The notes beneath the pieces are model-generated. The model made no database searches, was not told where the DNA came from, and saw only the letters and a list, made by a program, of their open reading frames with translations. From positions 310,001 to 374,000 of the forward strand of contig JBLXFH010000001.1 in NCBI GenBank assembly GCA_048262255.1: a DNA stretch of 64,000 nucleotides, given 5' to 3'. Source of the DNA: JABMNT01 sp048262255 (GTDB taxonomy: Bacteria; Pseudomonadota; Alphaproteobacteria; Rhodospirillales; Casp-alpha2). This document shows positions 51,715 to 61,132 of the stretch, piece by piece. Both the position numbers and the translations under genes were made by a program. Numbering within the stretch: position 1 is the first letter of the stretch; each line of letters starts with the position of its first letter.

Positions 51715-51841
51715 CAGTTGCAATAAAAGGGGAGACATCTGTACCTCAGTTGATTCATAATGCGAATCAGCCCTTGAGAATTTGGGTCGGGGGGACAGAG
51801 TCTTAAAGACGGGACTCACAAAGCAAAAGGTTATCGTGCGC

Positions 51842-53005
51842 ATGGTTTCAACTGGATTTCGGAGTTTGCTCGTCGGCGCTCTTCTTTGGCTGCCCGCTTG
51901 TTCTTTTACGGAAGATTCTCTTTGGCCTTCATTTTCTGCCGACGATCCGGCGGGCGAATCAGCTCCGGCTGAACAGCCCGCACAAACGGCTCAGGCCGAT
52001 ACGCAACAAGCGCCTGTTGCTTCCCCGCAACCGCCTCTCGGGACTGGTAATTTTGTTCCGCCCGGGGTCACCGACGGCCAGAACACCGGCACCTTTGTCG
52101 GCAAAAAAGTGGTTGAACTGCGTCAGGAACTGCAACGCCTGCAGGGCCAGATTTCAGCGCATAACGGACAGCTTCAGGAATTACGCGGCAAACTGGTCGC
52201 CAATTCGCAACGCTATCATGGCACCGTTGCCGCCGTGAATGCGCGCCTCCAGGTGGGCACGACCCCTGGCAACCCGATTCTTGTCCAGCAGTTTACCAGC
52301 GCCCAGGGCGATCTTGACCGCCTAGCTGAGGACGTCGCCGCCATGAACAACCTGTCGGGCAACATTGGCAACAGTTCGACCATGTCGGCCTTCTTGGCCG
52401 AATCGGCGAAAGCCGCATTTTCGGTTTCCGGTGCCATTGACGCCGATCACCGCCAGCTGGCCATTCTGGAAGATGAAGTCAACCGTACCGACGTGCTGAT
52501 TGACCGTCTGCTTAAGGAAGTCAGCAATGATGTGCGCCGCCAGACCAATTACGTCTCGACTGAACGCGCCAACCTGAACCTGTTGTCCACAGGCATTCGT
52601 ACTGGCGAGATTTACGGTGGCAGCCTGATGAACATCGCCATGGCCAATTCCGGCGCTGGTGCCGGTGTCGGCATTGCTGCAGGCGCCCCCAGTAACACGA
52701 CCGGCAAGCGCCCGTTGATTGTCATCCGTTTCGACCGCGCCGATGTTCCTTATCAGCAGGCTTTGTATAATTCGGTCAGCAAAGTTCTCGAACAGCGCCC
52801 CAACGCGGTGTTCGATCTGGTTGCCGTCGCACCCACCAGCGGAGGTCAGGCCCGAATTTCCCTGAACTCCAATAAGGCGCGCCGACATGCGGAAAACGTT
52901 TTACGCTCGTTAATTGAAATGGGATTGCCGCCAGCCCGGGTTGCCGTATCAGCCCGCACCATGGCCCAGGCCCGCAGCAACGAAGTGCATCTCTATCTGC
53001 GTTAA
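51842..53005 (+). CDS. Lipoprotein with coiled coil and OmpA-like C-terminus
   Basis: A 387-aa lipoprotein. ATG 51842 gives MVSTGFRSLLVGALLWLPAC with lipobox LPAC at residue 20; an open frame 20 codons further upstream adds only a polar lead. A low-complexity Ala/Pro/Gln linker (about 35-75) leads to coiled-coil helices (about 90-220: VVELRQELQRLQGQISAHNG). The last 110 residues resemble an OmpA/peptidoglycan-binding domain (RPLIVIRFDRADVPYQQALY, SLNSNKARRHAENVLRSLIE). It likely sits in the outer membrane and binds the wall. A strong terminator follows. Confidence 0.7.
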   Translation: MVSTGFRSLLVGALLWLPACSFTEDSLWPSFSADDPAGESAPAEQPAQTAQADTQQAPVASPQPPLGTGNFVPPGVTDGQNTGTFVGKKVVELRQELQRLQGQISAHNGQLQELRGKLVANSQRYHGTVAAVNARLQVGTTPGNPILVQQFTSAQGDLDRLAEDVAAMNNLSGNIGNSSTMSAFLAESAKAAFSVSGAIDADHRQLAILEDEVNRTDVLIDRLLKEVSNDVRRQTNYVSTERANLNLLSTGIRTGEIYGGSLMNIAMANSGAGAGVGIAAGAPSNTTGKRPLIVIRFDRADVPYQQALYNSVSKVLEQRPNAVFDLVAVAPTSGGQARISLNSNKARRHAENVLRSLIEMGLPPARVAVSARTMAQARSNEVHLYLR

Positions 53006-53027
53006 AGTTGAATGACCGACCATGTTT

Positions 53028-53058
53028 AAAAACCGGTGCCTGTGGCGCCGGTTTTTTT
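53028..53058 (+). terminator. Rho-independent terminator
   Basis: AAAAACCGGTGCC (53028-53040) and GGCGCCGGTTTTT (53044-53056) form a 13-bp stem with one G-T pair and a three-base loop, ending in a run of seven T (53052-53058). It closes the lipoprotein gene 23 bp after its stop. Confidence 0.88.
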
Positions 53059-53140
53059 ATGCGAAATGGCGCGCTGAGGAATTGCGCCAACGTCGCGTAT
53101 CCGTTTTAATCCTTTGCCGTCAATTCAAAGGGAGCGCCTC

Positions 53141-53644
53141 ATGGCCCAGCAACAAGAAGATATCTTCAACCACGTCGTATCCTGGGCAGAAGTCCATAGG
53201 GATTCAAAATATCTGGTCCGCAAGCTGATGCCTCATGGCCCCTGGAAAGGTATTATTGCCCTGACCCGGGGCGGCCTTGTTCCAGCCGCCATTATCGCCC
53301 GCGAAATGGAAATACGTGTTGTCGATACGCTTTGCATCACAACCTATGACGAACAGGTTCAGGGCACGCTGAACGTCCTGAAAGTTCCGGATCAAGCCGT
53401 CGCCGAAAAAGGTGAAGGCTGGCTGCTGATCGATGATCTAGTGGATACGGGAACCACGGCAAAGGAAGCGCTGCGCTTGTTGCCGAAGGCCCATTTCGCG
53501 ACGGTTTATGCCAAACCGCAGGGCCTGCCTTATGTCCATACCTACACCCACGACGTCGAGCAGGATGTCTGGGTGTTTTTCCCCTGGGATACGGAGCCCC
53601 AATACATCAAGCCGCTGGGCGGCAAGGACAAGCCGCAGAACTAG
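53141..53644 (+). CDS. gpt: Xanthine phosphoribosyltransferase
   Basis: A 167-aa type I phosphoribosyltransferase that joins xanthine or guanine to PRPP to give XMP or GMP in purine salvage. The start MAQQQEDIFNHVVSWAEVHR and the conserved GIIALTRGGLVPAAIIAREM match Gpt, and the PRPP-loop signature is LLIDDLVDTGTTAKEALRL. AAAGGGAG precedes ATG 53141; an in-frame codon nine triplets upstream is not supported. Cytosolic, possibly membrane-associated as in E. coli. The MBL gene follows after 51 bp. Confidence 0.93.
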   Translation: MAQQQEDIFNHVVSWAEVHRDSKYLVRKLMPHGPWKGIIALTRGGLVPAAIIAREMEIRVVDTLCITTYDEQVQGTLNVLKVPDQAVAEKGEGWLLIDDLVDTGTTAKEALRLLPKAHFATVYAKPQGLPYVHTYTHDVEQDVWVFFPWDTEPQYIKPLGGKDKPQN

Positions 53645-53695
53645 ACGCCGCCACGAACATAACAACAGGCAGACCAACGAACGAATGGAGGCCCC

Positions 53696-54520
53696 ATGAG
53701 CACGCCAGATATTTACGAAGTCTTTGCCATCAAATACGCCTCCCATGAGCGTACGGCCGAACTGAATTTCATGGACCCTCCGGATATTCATGACGGGCAC
53801 ATGCCCATCGACTACTTTGTCTGGGTCGCCCGCTCCGCCAACCGGACCTTTGTCATCGACACCGGCTTCAATGCACAAACCGCCGCTGAACGGGAGCGCG
53901 AACTGCTGCGCTGTCCGGCTGAGGCGCTCGGGCTGGTCGATCTTGATGCAACTGATGTCAGGGACGTGGTGGTTACCCATCTGCATTATGATCATGTGGG
54001 CAACTTCGATCTGTTCCCCAACTGCACCTTCCATCTCCAGGATGATGAAATGGCTTATGCTACAGGCCGCCATATGCGCCACCGCCATTTCCGCACACCG
54101 TTTGATATCGAACATGTCACCGGCATGGTGCGCGAAGTCTACAAGGGGCGGGTTTTATTTCACAATGGCGATGAAGAGCTGGCCTCCGGCTTTTCCCTGC
54201 ACCGGATTGGCGGCCATACCGCCGGGCTGCAGGCGGTGCGCGTATACACCAAGCGCGGCTGGGTTGTGCTGGCTTCCGATGCCAGCCATCTCTACGCCAA
54301 TATGGAGCGCGAAAACCCTTATCCGATCATCTTCAAGGTCAACGAAATGCTGGAAGGGTATGAAAAACTGCGCAAGCTTGCCGACAGTAACGATCACATC
54401 ATTCCCGGCCACGACCCTCTGGTCATGGACTACTATCCGGCCCCATCAAAAGATCTGGAAGGACTTGTCGTCCGCCTTGATGTGCCCCCCGTCAAAGGCG
54501 AGCGCCCGCCGTCTGCCTAA
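53696..54520 (+). CDS. MBL-fold hydrolase, N-acyl homoserine lactonase-like
   Basis: A 274-aa zinc hydrolase of the AHL-lactonase (AttM/BlcC) branch. The dinuclear site is complete: H95, H97, D99 and H100 in HLHYDHVGN, then H173 (GGHTAG), D194 (ASDASH) and H238 (PGHDP). The TFVIDTGF and DASHLYANME segments are typical of this branch. It may open a lactone ring, quenching quorum signals or using gamma-butyrolactone; no luxI/luxR is in the window. GGAGG precedes the ATG. Its stop overlaps the carbonic anhydrase stop by 4 bp (CTAA). Confidence 0.85.
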   Translation: MSTPDIYEVFAIKYASHERTAELNFMDPPDIHDGHMPIDYFVWVARSANRTFVIDTGFNAQTAAERERELLRCPAEALGLVDLDATDVRDVVVTHLHYDHVGNFDLFPNCTFHLQDDEMAYATGRHMRHRHFRTPFDIEHVTGMVREVYKGRVLFHNGDEELASGFSLHRIGGHTAGLQAVRVYTKRGWVVLASDASHLYANMERENPYPIIFKVNEMLEGYEKLRKLADSNDHIIPGHDPLVMDYYPAPSKDLEGLVVRLDVPPVKGERPPSA

Positions 54521-55137
54521 GCAGAACTGGTCGCGGAAACCCAGCCGGTGTTGGCATCATGAGCCAGCAGCTCTCCGGCTTCCAGATCAAACAGCCAGCC
54601 GTGCAGTTTCAGGGTCCCGTCGTCGACCCGCGTTTTGATCCAGGGAAACGAGCGCAGGTTTTTCAGCGAGACCTTCACTGCTTCGCGCTCCAGATGGCGC
54701 TCCTGCACTTTGCCTTCCAGAGTGTCGTCGCGGGCATGTTCAACAATCGACATCCAGCTGCTGATAAACTCGCGCTGCTCCGCTTCCCCATGCCCTTCGC
54801 ACAGGCTGCGAATACCACCACAATGGGAATGACCGAGAATAATGATATGGCTGACTTTGAGATCGCGCACAGCAAACTCGATGGCAGCGCTGGTCCCGTG
54901 ATAATTGCTGTCCGGCGCATAGGGCGGCACTAGATTGGCGACGTTGCGGACAATGAACAGCTCACCCGGCTTGGCCTTGGCGATGATTGACGGGTTCACC
55001 CGGCTGTCGGAGCAGGCAATAATCATGACGTCGGGTTTTTGCCCCTTTTCCACCAGCAATCGGTAGAAATCGGGCTGTTCTTCATAATAGGTCTCACGAA
55101 AGGATTTGAAGCCGTCAATAAGTCGATTAATTGTCAT
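54517..55137 (-). CDS. Beta-class carbonic anhydrase
   Basis: A 206-aa zinc enzyme that interconverts CO2 and bicarbonate in the cytosol. Zinc ligands are C42 in ACSDSRVNPS (with the D44-R46 dyad), H103 and C106 in LGHSHCGGIRSL. Length and motifs match plant-type beta enzymes with an open active site. The ATG at 55137 lies 54 bp after the Pat-type gene stops, so the gene may be read from the same transcript or its own promoter. Confidence 0.94.
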   Translation of the reverse strand: MTINRLIDGFKSFRETYYEEQPDFYRLLVEKGQKPDVMIIACSDSRVNPSIIAKAKPGELFIVRNVANLVPPYAPDSNYHGTSAAIEFAVRDLKVSHIIILGHSHCGGIRSLCEGHGEAEQREFISSWMSIVEHARDDTLEGKVQERHLEREAVKVSLKNLRSFPWIKTRVDDGTLKLHGWLFDLEAGELLAHDANTGWVSATSSA

Positions 55138-55191
55138 GGGAGTTCAAAACCTTTCGTCTCGTCAAATGCTTACCAAGTGGTTTTACAGCCT

Positions 55192-57888
55192 TTAACAGGC
55201 AGATTCCAGATCAAGCGTCATTTCGACGACGTCCGGTTCCGGTGCCCCGGATTTCTGAAATCCGAGTTTTTTGACAAACCCCAGCATCCGGCTATTTCCA
55301 TTGAGAATTTGGCCAATCAGCTTCTTCGTCTGACGGTCCTTGCAGTAGCCGATCATTTTCCGCATCAGCGCATGGCCGAGCCCCATTCCCTTCAGATCAG
55401 AGCGAACCACTATGGAAAACTCCGCTGTAGCGTTGTCGCTGGTTGCGACAATCCGGACCACGCCAAGCGTTTCATCCGCTCCCTTTTCATCCGCACCGAT
55501 GGCTATAAAGGCCATTTCCCGATCATAGTCGATCTGGGTCAGGCGTGCCATTTGTGAATGCGCCAGCCCCTTGACCATGCCGAAAAATCGGAACCGGATG
55601 TCTTCCGGTGTCAGTCGGGAAATAAACGCATGGTGGTTCGGTTCGTCTTCCGGACGTATGGGACGTATGCGGACAAGCCGCCCCGATGCCATGGTCACAA
55701 CGGATTCCAGTTCTGCCGGATAAGGGCGGATCGCCAGCCGGTCACTGCCTTTTGTTGTCGCCGGAGCCACCTTGATGCGGGCATCCAGCGCCAGCACGCC
55801 GTTGCTGTCGGCAAACAGCGGGTTAATGTCCAGGGCCTCGATCTCGGGCACATCGATGACCAGTTGCGCCACCTGATTAAGTGTCAGGCAGATCGCATCC
55901 AGATCGGCGGCAGGCCGGTCTCGATAGCCCTGCAATAACCGAAAAACACGGGTCCTGGATATCAAATCCCTGGCCAGAGCCATGTTCAAAGGCGGCAGGG
56001 CCACGGCGCGATCGCCTATTACTTCGACGGCGGTGCCGCCCTCTCCAAACAGGATAACCGGGCCAAAGATCGCATCGTTCACAACCCCGATGATCAGTTC
56101 ATGGGCCCCCGGTCGGCGCGCCATGGTTTGCACCGAAAAGCCTGAAATCTCGACATCGCCCAACACCTCATGAATGCGCTTGAGCATTTCATGCGCCGCT
56201 TTCTCCACGTCATCCGGGGTTTGCAAATCCAGGACCACACCACCAACATCCGATTTGTGTGAAATATCGGGCGACATGATCTTAAGGGCCACCGGAAACC
56301 CCATACTTTCCGCTTTTAGCCGGACATCGGCCGGGGTTTTGGCAATATGGGTCTCAACCGTCGGCACCCCATAAGACGCCAGCACCGCTTTCGCTTCCGG
56401 TTCGCTCATAACAGCATGCCCCGACGATAGGGCGTTTTCAACAATCAGCCGCGCCGTGTCACGGGCCGGTTTGAAGTCCGATGGCATTGACGGCGGTGTT
56501 TCCATCAGCACATCCTGATTGCGTTGATAGTGCACTGCGTGCATGAACGCCCGAATGGCTTCCAGCGGTGTTCCGAAGGTTGGAATATTGGCATGACTGA
56601 GCCGGGCGCGGGCCGGTGCGGCGGCTTCTTCTCCAACAAAACAGGCGGTCAGGGCGGCATTGGGAAATGCCTGATCCACCCTGATAATATCTTCGGCCAC
56701 TTCATCTGCCGTCACCACCGCCACCGGACAATGCATGGCGAGCACCGAATCCACTTCCTCGGCCTCGAAAAGAATACGCAATGCATCCACATAGCGCTGC
56801 CCCGAAGCGTCACCAATGATGTCAATGGGGTTGCCATGCGACCATGCCCCTGGCAGCACCGCGTTCAGCTTCTCGATCGTCGCCTCGGACAACACGGCCA
56901 GCGTGCCCCCCTGGTCAATCAGATTGTCGACCGCGAGAACCCCGAGCCCACCGCCGTTGGTCAGAATAGCCAGGTTTTCTCCCCCCGCCCGATGGCTGCG
57001 CCCCCGGCTCAGGGTTTCAACGGCGGCAAACAGTTCTTCAAAATCGAAAACCCGTAACATGCCGGCCCGGCGAAATGCCGCATCATAGACAATGTCAGAC
57101 CCGGCAAGCGCTCCGGTATGCGTCGCCGCCGCTTTGGCCCCTTCGGCGTGGCGTCCAGCTTTGATAGCCAGTACGGGTTTGTTGCGGGCCGCGGCGCGGG
57201 CCGCCGACATGAACTTCCGATTGTCCCGAACCGCCTCAATATAAAGCAGGATCGCGTCAGTTTCGGGGTCGCTTCCCAGATAATCGAGCATGTCGCCAAA
57301 ATCGATATCCACCATGTCCCCCAGAGAGAGAAAGTGGGAAAACCCGATACCCCGTGGTCGGGCCCAGTCAAGAACCGCTGTGCAGAGCGCGCCCGACTGA
57401 GAAACAAAGGCGATCTTTCCGGCCAGAGCCGGGCGATGGGCGAAGCTGGCGTTCAATCCCAGACCGGGAACCAGCAGGCCAAGGCAATTGGGGCCTAGAA
57501 TGCGAATGCCGTAACGGCGCACCAGATCAGCCACCGCATCCTTAACTGTACCTCCCGATTCCACCTCGGCAGCATCAAGACCGGCCGTCAAGATGATGGC
57601 GGCGCGCGTTCCTTTTTCGCAAAGCTGTTCGAGCATTCCCGGAATAGCCAGCGGTGGTATGCAAAAAACGGCCAGTTCCGGCAGAATCGGTAGCGCCGTA
57701 ATATCCTTGTAGGCAAGAACACCACAAACCGAAGCGTGTTTCGGGTTGACCGGCATGATCGGCCCCTGAAAGCCCCCGTCCAGAAGGTTTTCCATCACCA
57801 GATAGCCAATGGATTTTTCCCGGGTTGACGCTCCAATAACCGCAATGGACTTAGGTGCCAGCAGGTGACGCAGATTAAAGACGCTCAT
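55192..57888 (-). CDS. Pat-type protein: NDP-forming acyl-CoA synthetase fused to GNAT
   Basis: An 898-aa fusion. The N-terminal CoA-binding domain (KSIAVIGASTREKSIGYLVM) and succinyl-CoA-ligase-like domain (GIRILGPNCLGLL) run to about residue 450, followed by an ATP-grasp domain (about 480-700, KSDVGGVVLDLQTPDDVEKA, EINPLF-like EALDINPLFAD). A C-terminal GNAT acetyltransferase (about 730-890, FGMVKGLAHSQMARLTQIDY, IVVRSDLKGMGLGHALMRKM) completes the PatZ layout. Pat enzymes acetylate lysines of acetyl-CoA synthetase and other proteins; the synthetase part is often inactive and senses acyl-CoA. Confidence 0.92.
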   Translation of the reverse strand: MSVFNLRHLLAPKSIAVIGASTREKSIGYLVMENLLDGGFQGPIMPVNPKHASVCGVLAYKDITALPILPELAVFCIPPLAIPGMLEQLCEKGTRAAIILTAGLDAAEVESGGTVKDAVADLVRRYGIRILGPNCLGLLVPGLGLNASFAHRPALAGKIAFVSQSGALCTAVLDWARPRGIGFSHFLSLGDMVDIDFGDMLDYLGSDPETDAILLYIEAVRDNRKFMSAARAAARNKPVLAIKAGRHAEGAKAAATHTGALAGSDIVYDAAFRRAGMLRVFDFEELFAAVETLSRGRSHRAGGENLAILTNGGGLGVLAVDNLIDQGGTLAVLSEATIEKLNAVLPGAWSHGNPIDIIGDASGQRYVDALRILFEAEEVDSVLAMHCPVAVVTADEVAEDIIRVDQAFPNAALTACFVGEEAAAPARARLSHANIPTFGTPLEAIRAFMHAVHYQRNQDVLMETPPSMPSDFKPARDTARLIVENALSSGHAVMSEPEAKAVLASYGVPTVETHIAKTPADVRLKAESMGFPVALKIMSPDISHKSDVGGVVLDLQTPDDVEKAAHEMLKRIHEVLGDVEISGFSVQTMARRPGAHELIIGVVNDAIFGPVILFGEGGTAVEVIGDRAVALPPLNMALARDLISRTRVFRLLQGYRDRPAADLDAICLTLNQVAQLVIDVPEIEALDINPLFADSNGVLALDARIKVAPATTKGSDRLAIRPYPAELESVVTMASGRLVRIRPIRPEDEPNHHAFISRLTPEDIRFRFFGMVKGLAHSQMARLTQIDYDREMAFIAIGADEKGADETLGVVRIVATSDNATAEFSIVVRSDLKGMGLGHALMRKMIGYCKDRQTKKLIGQILNGNSRMLGFVKKLGFQKSGAPEPDVVEMTLDLESAC

Positions 57889-58006
57889 AATGACATCCGA
57901 TCCCCGATGGGTTCAAAACCGTTGTACGCCTCACCACATGCACACCTCGCGACCGGCCCGTTCACCAACAAGCATGCCTGTATCGGCGCCGTCTTCCGGG
58001 CGTACG

Positions 58007-58843
58007 CTATACAGCGACGTTATCAATCAATCGTGCGCGGCCCAGATAGGCGGCGGCCAGAACCCGCGCCGGGCGTGACGCATCACGCACTGCGCCCAGG
58101 GTTTGCGCATCACGTACAGCCACATAATCGACCGCGCCAAAACCGGCTTTCGTCAATTTGGCTTCCGCCCATGAGCGCTGGCTCGACGGGCTGGCCCCGT
58201 TGCGGACATTTTCCGCAACCTGGGTAATCGCCTCATACAAAACAGGTGCGACTTTGCGCTCTTCCTTCGTCAGATACTGGTTGCGCGAGGACATGGCCAG
58301 TCCGTCCTGTTCGCGGATGGTGGCCGCGCCGATGATTTTGACCGGAATATCCAGATCCCGCGCCATGGTTTTGATCACACAAAGCTGCTGGTAGTCTTTT
58401 TCACCAAAGACCGCCACATCCGGCATCGCCTGCAACAACAGTTTTGTCACAACCGTCGCCACGCCGGTGAAAAAATCAGGGCGAAACTCGCCTTCTAGAA
58501 TTCGGCTCAGCCCCTTGACGATAACTTGCGTCGAATGGCCGTCCGGATAAATTTCAGAGACATTGGGCGCAAACAGCAAGTCGGCTCCAGCCGCCGTCAG
58601 CATTTCCTGATCGGCCTGCTCCTTGCGGGGATAGGTGGCGAAATCCTCATGCGGTGCAAATTGCGACGGGTTCACAAACAGCGTCGCGATGGTCCGGTCG
58701 GCCTGCGCCTTTGAATGGGCAACCAGGGACAGATGGCCGTCGTGCAGCCCGCCCATGGTTGGCACCAAACCAATTGTTTCATCATTTTTTCGCCAACCGC
58801 GCACACACTCGCGCAGTTCGGCAATCGTCCGAACAGTTTCCAT
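58007..58843 (-). CDS. panC: Pantothenate synthetase
   Basis: A 278-aa ligase that joins pantoate and beta-alanine with ATP in CoA biosynthesis. It has the nucleotidyl-transfer motif VPTMGGLHDGHLSLVAHSKA (HIGH-like), FGEKDYQQLCVIK with the lysine contact, and a C-terminal MSSRNQYLTKEER (KMSKS-like). ATG 58843 (METVRTIAELRECVRG) is chosen over one 13 codons upstream. panB is not in the window. It lies 118 bp downstream of the Pat-type gene, same strand, and has its own promoter region. Confidence 0.96.
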   Translation of the reverse strand: METVRTIAELRECVRGWRKNDETIGLVPTMGGLHDGHLSLVAHSKAQADRTIATLFVNPSQFAPHEDFATYPRKEQADQEMLTAAGADLLFAPNVSEIYPDGHSTQVIVKGLSRILEGEFRPDFFTGVATVVTKLLLQAMPDVAVFGEKDYQQLCVIKTMARDLDIPVKIIGAATIREQDGLAMSSRNQYLTKEERKVAPVLYEAITQVAENVRNGASPSSQRSWAEAKLTKAGFGAVDYVAVRDAQTLGAVRDASRPARVLAAAYLGRARLIDNVAV

Positions 58844-59047
58844 TACCACGCCCTTAAAAGACTTTTTTATGGCCGGAACCATACTTCAAGTTATTGCACT
58901 GCACAATAGCCAGAATCAGGTGAATTAGGGGGATAAAATGGCCAAACCCTTCATATAACAGGAGGAAATGGGCCGGTATGTATTCCTGATATGTGGATAA
59001 CCCGAAACAGTTGCATTTGCGGTCAACCAAAACACACATCGCCAGAA

Positions 59048-59212
59048 CTAGGGTGTCTTGGAATCCTTACCGTTCCGACGCCGAAGGCGGCCACGAAAGG
59101 CCCAGTAAAAAATGCCGAAAAACAGACCGATCAGCCAAGGGGCCGGATTTTCCCGAAATTGAATGATCCATTCTTCCATAAACGCCCCGAAATCGCCCCA
59201 TTTTCCGCGCAT
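59048..59212 (-). CDS. Small basic single-helix membrane protein
   Basis: A 54-aa open frame from ATG 59212 (or ATG 59179, which has GGGG upstream and would give 43 aa). Residues 29-43 (APWLIGLFFGIFYWA) make one membrane helix, and the C-terminus is strongly basic (FRGRLRRRNGKDSK), so the tail would be cytosolic. The composition is coding-like and the arrangement positive-inside, but no family is recognised. It lies alone between panC and the gamma-glutamyltransferase gene. Confidence 0.4.
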   Translation of the reverse strand: MRGKWGDFGAFMEEWIIQFRENPAPWLIGLFFGIFYWAFRGRLRRRNGKDSKTP

Positions 59213-59308
59213 ATATCGATAAGGTGCAATTATGACACGCTAATCATGGAAAGTCGCGCCCGGACAAGGTAAAAGACTCCACCCCCTTTTTTTGCAATGA
59301 GGCTGCAA

Positions 59309-61096
59309 ATGATCCATTTACGTTTATCGGCCCGCTATGCTCCCTGGCTTGTTATCGCGGGAAGCCTGTTCGTTAGCGCCTGCGGCACCCCGCCCGCCCA
59401 GAACACGGCGGCACGCGGAACGGCCGCCTCACCATCAACGGCTTCTGCAACAGCTATGAAAGCGGCCCAGATAACATCCCTGCACCAGATGATCGCCGCC
59501 GCCAATCCGCTGGCGGCGGAAGCTGGCCGCACGATCCTGCAGGCGGGCGGCAGCGCCATTGATGCCACCATTACCGCGCAAATGGTGCTGACCCTGGTCG
59601 AGCCACAATCGTCGGGCATTGGCGGCGGCGCTTTCCTGATGCATTTTGATGCCAAAACCGGCTCGATCCAGTCCTTTGACGGGCGCGAGACAGCACCGAA
59701 GTCCGCTTCATCGAAAATGTTTCTGAACGCCGACGGGACCCGCAAAAAATTCTACGACGCGGTTGTCGGCGGCTCCTCCGTGGGCGTTCCGGGCCTGCTG
59801 CGTATGCTTGAAATGGTGCATAAGGAACACGGCAAGCGGCCCTGGAAAACCCTGTTCGAACCGGCCATTGAATTGGCCCGGAATGGTTTTGTGATTTCGC
59901 CCCGTCTGGCCGGGCTGATTGCCAATGACAAATACCTGAAGACCTTCGACAAACCCCGCCGCTATTTTTACGATGCGGACGGCAACCCAAAACCTGCCGG
60001 GACCTTGCTCAAAAATCCGGAACTGGCGGAGTCACTCACCCTCATCGCCAACGGCGGTGCCGATGCCTTCTATAATGGTCTTTTGGCCAATCGCCTTGTC
60101 GATACGGTTCAGGAAGCCCGGCTCAACCCCAGCGGCATGACCTATCAGGACATTGAGGGTTATCAGGCGAAAGATCGTCCGCCCGTCTGCCTGCCATATC
60201 GGGTATGGCTGGTCTGCGGCATGGGGCCGCCCTCTTCCGGTGGCCTGACGACGCTGCAAATTCTTGGGCTTTTGCAGCGTTTTGATCTCGACAAAATGGA
60301 ACCCTTCGGAGCGCGCGCCGTGCATCTGGTTGCTGAAGCCAGCCGCCTCGCCTTTGCCGACCGCAACACATATATGGCCGATTCGGATTTCATCCCGGTG
60401 CCGACGCTGGGCCTTCTCGATCCCGCTTATCTGGATTTGCGATCCCAGGAAATTTCCCCTTTCAAGACAAATGGCGAGCGCTTTCCGGGAATGCCCGGCC
60501 TGCAGGCGCAGCTCCGCTTCGCGCCCGGTGAGAATGAAACCGGTCTATCAACAACACATCTGAGCGTTATCGACAAAACCGGCAATGCCGTCTCCATGAC
60601 ATCCAGCATCGAAAACGCCTTTGGCGCGCGGATGATGACCAGCGGTTTTCTGCTCAACAACCAGCTGACTGATTTTTCCTTCGTTCCGGAAAAGGATGGT
60701 GCACCTGTCGCCAACCGGGTTGAGCCCGGCAAACGCCCGCGCAGTTCCATGTCCCCCACACTTGTTTTCGACGGTTCCGGCAAGCTGGTCATGGCCATAG
60801 GCTCGCCCGGCGGCTCCCGGATTATCGGCTTTGTCGTGAAAACCCTGATCGCCGCCCTCGACTGGGACATGGATATGGATGCGGCTATTGACGCGCCCTA
60901 TTTTGTCAATCGCAACGGCGCCACCGAACTGGAAAAGGGCACTATGCTGGAAGCCCTCAAACCCACTTTGGAGGAAATGGGCCATACGGTTAAACTGGTT
61001 ACCAATGCCAGTGGCCTGCACGGCATCCGAGTCACCGAAAACGGCCTTGATGGCGGCGCGGACAAACGGCGCGAAGGCGTCGCCATCGGCGATTAA
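59309..61096 (+). CDS. ggt: Gamma-glutamyltransferase, lipoprotein form
   Basis: A 595-aa Ntn hydrolase that cleaves the gamma-glutamyl bond of glutathione. The precursor splits itself before the threonine of TTHLSVIDKTG (about T415, counted from 59309), and other landmarks are SSGIGGGAFLM and MGPPSSGGLTTLQILG. An N-terminal signal with lipobox VSAC (C25) suggests membrane attachment in the periplasm. Start ATG 59309 has GAGG six bases before it; ATG 59297 has no ribosome site. It ends 36 bp before the methyltransferase gene, same strand. Confidence 0.93.
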   Translation: MIHLRLSARYAPWLVIAGSLFVSACGTPPAQNTAARGTAASPSTASATAMKAAQITSLHQMIAAANPLAAEAGRTILQAGGSAIDATITAQMVLTLVEPQSSGIGGGAFLMHFDAKTGSIQSFDGRETAPKSASSKMFLNADGTRKKFYDAVVGGSSVGVPGLLRMLEMVHKEHGKRPWKTLFEPAIELARNGFVISPRLAGLIANDKYLKTFDKPRRYFYDADGNPKPAGTLLKNPELAESLTLIANGGADAFYNGLLANRLVDTVQEARLNPSGMTYQDIEGYQAKDRPPVCLPYRVWLVCGMGPPSSGGLTTLQILGLLQRFDLDKMEPFGARAVHLVAEASRLAFADRNTYMADSDFIPVPTLGLLDPAYLDLRSQEISPFKTNGERFPGMPGLQAQLRFAPGENETGLSTTHLSVIDKTGNAVSMTSSIENAFGARMMTSGFLLNNQLTDFSFVPEKDGAPVANRVEPGKRPRSSMSPTLVFDGSGKLVMAIGSPGGSRIIGFVVKTLIAALDWDMDMDAAIDAPYFVNRNGATELEKGTMLEALKPTLEEMGHTVKLVTNASGLHGIRVTENGLDGGADKRREGVAIGD

Positions 61097-61132
61097 TCAG
61101 AGACCCATATAAAAATACAAAAGGATACCTTA

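Noticed and set aside
58968..59000. Ten-codon open frame after an AGGAGG sequence upstream of the gamma-glutamyltransferase gene
   Set aside because: The AGGAGG is too close to the ATG for normal initiation and no attenuator hairpin or related codon pattern follows. Chance is the simplest explanation.
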